Made by a program: the position numbers and the translations under genes
Notes under the pieces: generated by a model
Database searches by the model: none
The model's input: the letters and a program-made list of their open reading frames with translations, nothing else
What the model was told of the DNA's origin: nothing
NCBI RefSeq assembly: GCF_901709675.1
Contig: NC_051088.1
Location: forward strand, 25,021,193 to 25,085,192
DNA from: Syngnathus acus
Taxonomy: Eukaryota > Chordata > Actinopteri > Syngnathiformes > Syngnathidae
DNA length: 64,000 bases
Reading direction: 5' to 3'
Part shown: in pieces, positions 57,734-64,000 of the stretch
Layout: each line of letters begins with the position of its first letter
How positions within the stretch are numbered: position 1 is the first letter of the stretch

Positions 57734-60700
57734 TCACCAGCCGGGTGCCAGCCAGTTCAAACCCTTTAAGGCGACTTCGAAGCCCAAGAAACATGCCTGG
57801 AAGAAGGAGAGAAAGAGATTTAAATAGGTGCTTATTCGCAAATGCGTGCAAGAAAAGTGAGTCGTACGGCGTTGGCGGGAAAAGCTCGGAGGAAGACGGC
57901 GTTGAAGCCTTTATAGAGCGCTTTGGCCCCTTCCTCTCGAAGCAGCGTCCTCAAGACGTCCAGCAGACCTCTGTACTTGCCGTCTGCGGCTGCACGCAAA
58001 CACAAACAAACAAACAAACAAACAAACAAACAAACACACAAACAAACAAACAAACAAACAAACAAACAAACAAACCGTTACTTGCACTTTCTTTTTGTTT
58101 TGCATGTTTATGAATATGGGTGATGCTCAAACTCTCAAAACTCCTAACTGTAAAAATAAAACACAAATATATACATAAAAGGATGATTTTTTTTGCATGC
58201 ATCCCCTGTCACCTGTCTGAAAGTTGGACTTAAGGACATCTGGGGGTAGCGCAATGGTCCAGTTCAAGAGTCCAGCCACGCCGCCAGCGAGCAGAATATA
58301 GGCGGGGCCAAGCTGTGAAACGCTAACACACACACACACACAGAAGCAAACAGAGCCATGCAAAGATCAACTCGTGTGTTTAACCTCACAGCCTTTTGGT
58401 GCTAACTCAGTTACCTTTGACCTTCTGGAGTCAGGAATTTTTTCAAGTATTCATACGTCAGAAAGTAGAGACCATTAGAAGGCACATCTGGAAAACACAA
58501 AACACAGATACATGTATTCATATTAATTCATGAATATGACAAAAACATGCTACGGTCAAAGCGTATACATCAACCAAAACGTCACAATGATAAATATTCC
58601 AAATGAAAAGAAGCCTCAATACTATTCTTCATGCCAGTGTACCTCTGATGAGAGTCAGCAGCGTCCCTTTGTAGACGCTGCGGATGCCCTTTTCCTTGTA
58701 GAGACGTGTGGCGCAGTCAAGAGGACCCGAATATTTGGATGGGCCACCGCCAGCCTGCACCTGCACAGTTTGATGCGACTCAAAACTATTATTGCCGCCA
58801 TTGTTGAAGCATGATTTATTTAATTGATGAATTTATTCGTTTTCTTTTCTTTTTTTTTACTTATTTATTCTTTTTTTGTCTTTTTTTAACTTTTGATTTA
58901 TTTATTTATTAAAGACAGCAATTTATCACCAAGCCACACAATGTAACTTGCCAAATATAGTGTAGCAGATCTATGCATGTCGTGGGACTAGTGAGTTTAA
59001 AACCCATGTAAGCCTGGAGTTGAAAATCAAACCCAGAATCCCACCAGCTGAGAGCCAGACATGCCAACCACTAGGACACTGTTCTCATGCAAATTGAATG
59101 TATTTAATATCAGCACATTTGTGTGGACAAGGACTTCATTTCAAAGCCATGAGGACCCTCACTAAACAAACTTGAAATACAAATGGGTAACATCGCTGCA
59201 GTAACTGATTAACCGACCCCTGCCCCCCAAAGCATGATGTCGGACTTTAGACTTGACCTGTAGTAAGCATTTAATCCTCTCTCCCGGAGCCACGATCACA
59301 GTTGTGAAGACCCCCGCCAGACATCCTGACAGGAATATTTGCGTGTGCCTGAACGCAGTGACACCGAGACGGCAGAAATAACTTTTACATACAAGTCACT
59401 CATTGTAAACATAAATTGACATCATATCTGTAGTTCAACACAATGTAGCCTATTTATAGCATACTGTATTTCTTGCAAAGAAAATAGACCAAGGTGCCCT
59501 ATCAAGAAACAGGAGGTCCATACGTAACATGAGGGGCGGGGCTGAGACTTGAGGACGTCAGGGGGGGGAGGTGTCTCACGTGAGCGAATACCACGAGAGG
59601 GCACGTCAATGTCGACATTTATATTTGGACAGAACGAGGTCACTTCAGAACAACGTGGTCACGCGTTGCATGCTGTCAGATTCTGCTCAACCTACTATGT
59701 GCGGATCAGCTTTAAGGGAGACATTTTTTTCCCCCCCACATTGTTAAAGAGGTTCCAGATGTCTTAATGGGGACAATGGAAAAGTTTGGCTCTGGCTCCC
59801 ACATGTGTGTTCTTGCACTAACGTTAGCTCTTGACCAGGTTTTGTTTGCTGGAGCTGCTTCCCCAAACCAAAGCCAAAGAAACTGATGGCCATCATGGGG
59901 GCCACACCCAGCAGCGGTGCACCCATCCCTTTGTACAGGCCCAGGATGCCCTAGACACACACAGCATACTGATGAGTGTGTGCATTGTGCCCGTTGTGTG
60001 TGTGTGTGTGTCTTTGCACTAACCTCTTTGGAGATGGTCTTACGAAAGCAGTCCAAAGTTCCCGTGTAGACAACGTAGCGAGACAGCGAGGAGGCTTTGG
60101 GCTGAGTTTGAAGTCTCACCTAAAAAAAATGAAAAACACAGGGTGACATATTTGGAAAACGGGATTTTGTAATGTTCTATTCGAAACAATCTGTTGTTGT
60201 CTGATGATTTGACAACATGTGTCCAGCATTGGTGTCGTTCGGGTTCAAGGAAATGACGTCACGGTGCCGAAAGCTCAGGTAACGAACAATCACGGCTCAC
60301 CTTGATTTAGTCATGTGACCTTTGCAAGCTGAGTCCTTACGCACTGTGATGTCATTTTCAGTCGACAGCAAGTAGTTAATTGTCCGCCTCGTGAGATGGA
60401 TCAAAACGGCTGCGTTTCGAGCTTTAGTCAAATTCCACAAATGTAGAATTCATCTGAATACAGCGTTTTGCATAACATTGTACTGTTAAGAACATTTGAA
60501 ACTTAACGTCCCCTTTAAGATGCACAGTCCTTTATAAACATGTCAGGAACTGTTTACAGTACATGACATTGCCATTCTAACATTATTCTCAAAAGCGAAT
60601 GCTGTCGATACTGTAAACCAATGCTAAATACTGCAGCTCCGCTTACCTTTCGATTTTCATATGCTTCAGTTGCAACATGGTTAGAGGTACAGCTTCGGTG

Positions 60701-61185
60701 CCAGGTACGCACAAAAGATTCCACTGCATTTTAATGACGGCTAATAAATCTTTCAATTTTGCCTAATAAATGCAGATCATGTTAAAAGCAGTCATGTCAC
60801 TTCTCTTCCAGCCATAATCTCCTACTTAACCTCCGATTGTCGCCTTTCCGACTTTATGTTTTTGTATTTGCAAGAGGCCAAGTGTCGGTGGGAGAGTTGA
60901 ACCCTGAACCTGAAATCTGCGCTTTGTTGTTTTCCCGAAACACAACATTCCCTTTCAATTTTACAAGATAAATAAGCATCTCGAGTTGCGCCTCGTGCCT
61001 TTTTAAGCTGATTTGTCCAATAATCTCCTCAAAGCCTGCGAACGAACAACAAGACTGGGATTGTCCACATTGTTGGGAGTCACCTTGATGGTGTCCAGCG
61101 GGTGTCCAGCCAGCAGCAGACACGCTCCGCCGAACCCCCCGGCCACAAAGTTCTTGAGCGGGGAAACTCTTGGCTCGTCCCCCAT
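57734..61185 (-). CDS. slc25a20: Mitochondrial carnitine/acylcarnitine carrier
   Basis: Exchanges acylcarnitines for carnitine across the inner mitochondrial membrane for fatty acid oxidation. Exons on minus: 61185-61084, 60119-60024, 59950-59823, 59348-59258, 58760-58643, 58487-58415, 58322-58213, 57989-57868, 57796-57734; 300 residues (human 301). Three carrier repeats are visible with signatures [24 protein letters not shown] and [11 protein letters not shown]. Other landmarks are [40 protein letters not shown] and the C-terminal [15 protein letters not shown]. The third signature has Asn where the family pattern PX[DE]XX[KR]X[KR] expects a basic residue. Introns carry (CA)n and (CAAA)n runs. 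Confidence 0.96.
57995..58076. repeat. (CAAA)n microsatellite in slc25a20 intron
   Basis: About 20 CAAA units, with one CACA interruption. Confidence 0.95.
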
Positions 61186-61480
61186 CCTCTCGCCAGCATG
61201 GTCTTGATCCGAGCCTTGGAGCAGAGAGGCGGCCTGCCTTGCGCTTGCGCTTGCGCTTGCGCTCCCGCTGCGTCACGGTGCACCCCCAGCCAGCCAGGTG
61301 GCCTGCGTCCTGCACCTCTGCTCCTCTTGCGCACACTTCGACACGACTTTTCGACTCAAACTTGTAAACTCTCCTTTCCGCCACGCCCACATTCCCGCCT
61401 CGTTACGTCATCGTCACGTGCAAAAACAATCATTGGAAACATCCATACGTCACAATAATAACACCCCAAATAAATATAAG
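61186..61480 (-). promoter_or_regulatory. slc25a20: slc25a20 5' region with hexamer repeat
   Basis: GC-rich sequence upstream of the ATG includes four to five copies of a GCTTGC hexamer (61236-61262). No TATA box was seen. This fits a housekeeping-type promoter; the transcription start is not determined. Confidence 0.5.
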
Positions 61481-61796
61481 TAACCCTCCAAATAAATATA
61501 AATATGGGGCGAAAATATAACGGAACTGTTTAGTAGTATGATCAATAGTATTAATGACCGCCCAAATAAACAAACAAAAAAACGTATTAAAATCGCCTCA
61601 AGTCAAACATTTGAACCGAGAAAAAAACAAAAACACAACTATTAAATACAAAGAAGGATAAAATCCACAGTATCTTGACAAAATAAAACAACATATCTCC
61701 AAAACTTCAATTGAAAAAAATACAGCAGCCGGAGATGACTATTTTTTCATGACTTCTTGTGAGTAACAGTGAACAGTAAACATCTGTTGTCAACAT

Positions 61797-62735
61797 TTTT
61801 ATTGAAAAAGTGTAAGAAATAACCATACACTCACAGAAGGCGAAAACAAATTTCGAGCGGCATCGTCTCAATTGTCATTATTGCGCCACCATTCCAATAC
61901 AATTCCAGAACAATTTGATGCTTATTTTTCCAAGAAAGCAATGCTAACTCCACTTAAAAGATTCATATCTAATTTTTTTAAAGCCGCGCGTCAATCACTT
62001 AGCTCAATTTGTTAGCTTGGCATTTTGCTCAGAGTCCACGTTGGTTGAAAACAAAAACCAAACCAAACTGCTACAAGAACGACAGAACAGTCAGAACACT
62101 GAATGATGATAACGATGAATTATTGCAGTACGCTACCCACTGATTATTCCCTGAGCATCCATAAAGTGCATCATTGAATATGATTCAATGAATAGAATTC
62201 ATTGTGTACCCCCCCCACCCCCACCCCCCCACACACACACTTTCTCCACCATGACTTGCCGGAAGATGTGCCATTTTTATGCCACAGTGGAACTCCAAAG
62301 CAATGTCAATTTCAAAAGGTAAGCAGAGCTGCAATGACATTGCATTCATTCAACCTACACAACAGTACTCCGAATGGTGAACCTGCAACACTAATTTCAA
62401 GTGTAACTGAGTATCTTTGTCACAAAATGCTACCTTTAGCGGGGAAAATAGGATCAAATCCTAATGGCTACTTACATAATGGTGGAAATATGATTCAATT
62501 AGCCAGTGGTGGCTTCTGATTTCACAGACAGGTCAAGTTATTGATGTAGCCCTTAATCAACCATTTGTATACAAAAGTAAAGTTTCCATTGTATGTCCCT
62601 TGTAAATGTTCTGTTGGGCCATGGCTTCTCATCAAAACATCTGATAATATTTGGATTAAAATGTAATTATGTCCACATACAGTCTGATGTATCATATGTG
62701 CTCCTTGGCGGCGTTTTTTTTTTGCCCCTGGTGGT
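61797..62735 (-). other. pfkfb4: pfkfb4 3' UTR
   Basis: The likely poly(A) signal on minus is at 61802-61797 (rc TTTATT). It includes a C-rich stretch at 62211-62237. No coding exon. Confidence 0.55.
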
Positions 62736-63898
<1,163 letters not shown>

Positions 63899-64000
63899 CT
63901 AGTTAGGAGAGAAGCTCACCTGACTGGCACAAAAGCAGCCAGCCGTTGCTTGGACTTGATGGCTGCCGGTCGTGAATTAGTGTTCATATCGGGATGTTTT

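Noticed and set aside
57831-58202. Frames rich in FVCL or NKQT repeats
   Set aside because: They are translations of the (CAAA)n array in the slc25a20 intron; only the part matching 57868-57989 is coding.

Overview
The window is nuclear DNA of a ray-finned (teleost) fish. The evidence is short multi-exon vertebrate genes with GT-AG introns, tRNA-headed SINEs and hAT-type elements typical of fish genomes, long tetranucleotide microsatellites, and orthologues of well-known vertebrate genes. The species cannot be fixed from the sequence. No bacterial, viral or CRISPR features were seen.

Layout. (1) 1-6604, plus strand: the last 14 exons of a cytosolic acetyl-CoA synthetase (acss2 type), entering from the left edge. 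(2) 9.4-45.9 kb: a cluster of seven intact small secreted C-type lectin genes. The first is on plus; the other six are on minus. At least one lectin pseudogene and two orphan lectin-type promoter copies lie between them. All seven share one design: a 5' UTR exon, an intron ending directly at the ATG, a signal-peptide exon, a very small linker exon and four exons for one C-type lectin domain. The six minus-strand genes also share a TATA box with a GTCACRTGAC-like palindrome about 40-54 bp upstream of it. (3) 49.1-56.2 kb, minus: tafazzin followed head-to-tail by atp6ap1, the same order as on human Xq28. (4) 57.3-61.2 kb, minus: slc25a20, the mitochondrial carnitine/acylcarnitine carrier. (5) 61.8-63.9 kb, minus: the last four exons of a PFKFB4-type gene, leaving at the right edge.

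The spaces between genes are rich in mobile elements. Four hAT-type elements have intact or near-intact 8-bp target duplications (14.46, 21.51, 32.39 and 33.49 kb), and a short fold-back hAT MITE at 46.49 kb does too. Two MITEs with inverted ends sit in TA sites (5.23 and 51.35 kb). Other items are several SINEs, a solo-LTR-like block, piggyBac-like ends flanking a degenerate telomere-like minisatellite, and (GATA)n, (GGAT)n, (CAAA)n and (GCGT)n arrays.

Four single-copy genes are metabolic or organellar: acetyl-CoA synthesis, cardiolipin remodelling, acylcarnitine import and fructose-2,6-bisphosphate control. atp6ap1 serves V-ATPase assembly. They look like ordinary neighbours rather than one pathway operon. 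The biologically distinctive part is the lectin cluster. It has expanded by segmental duplication, its ligand-site motif varies (QPD, QPN or none), and it keeps a common promoter plan that suggests co-regulated secretion.
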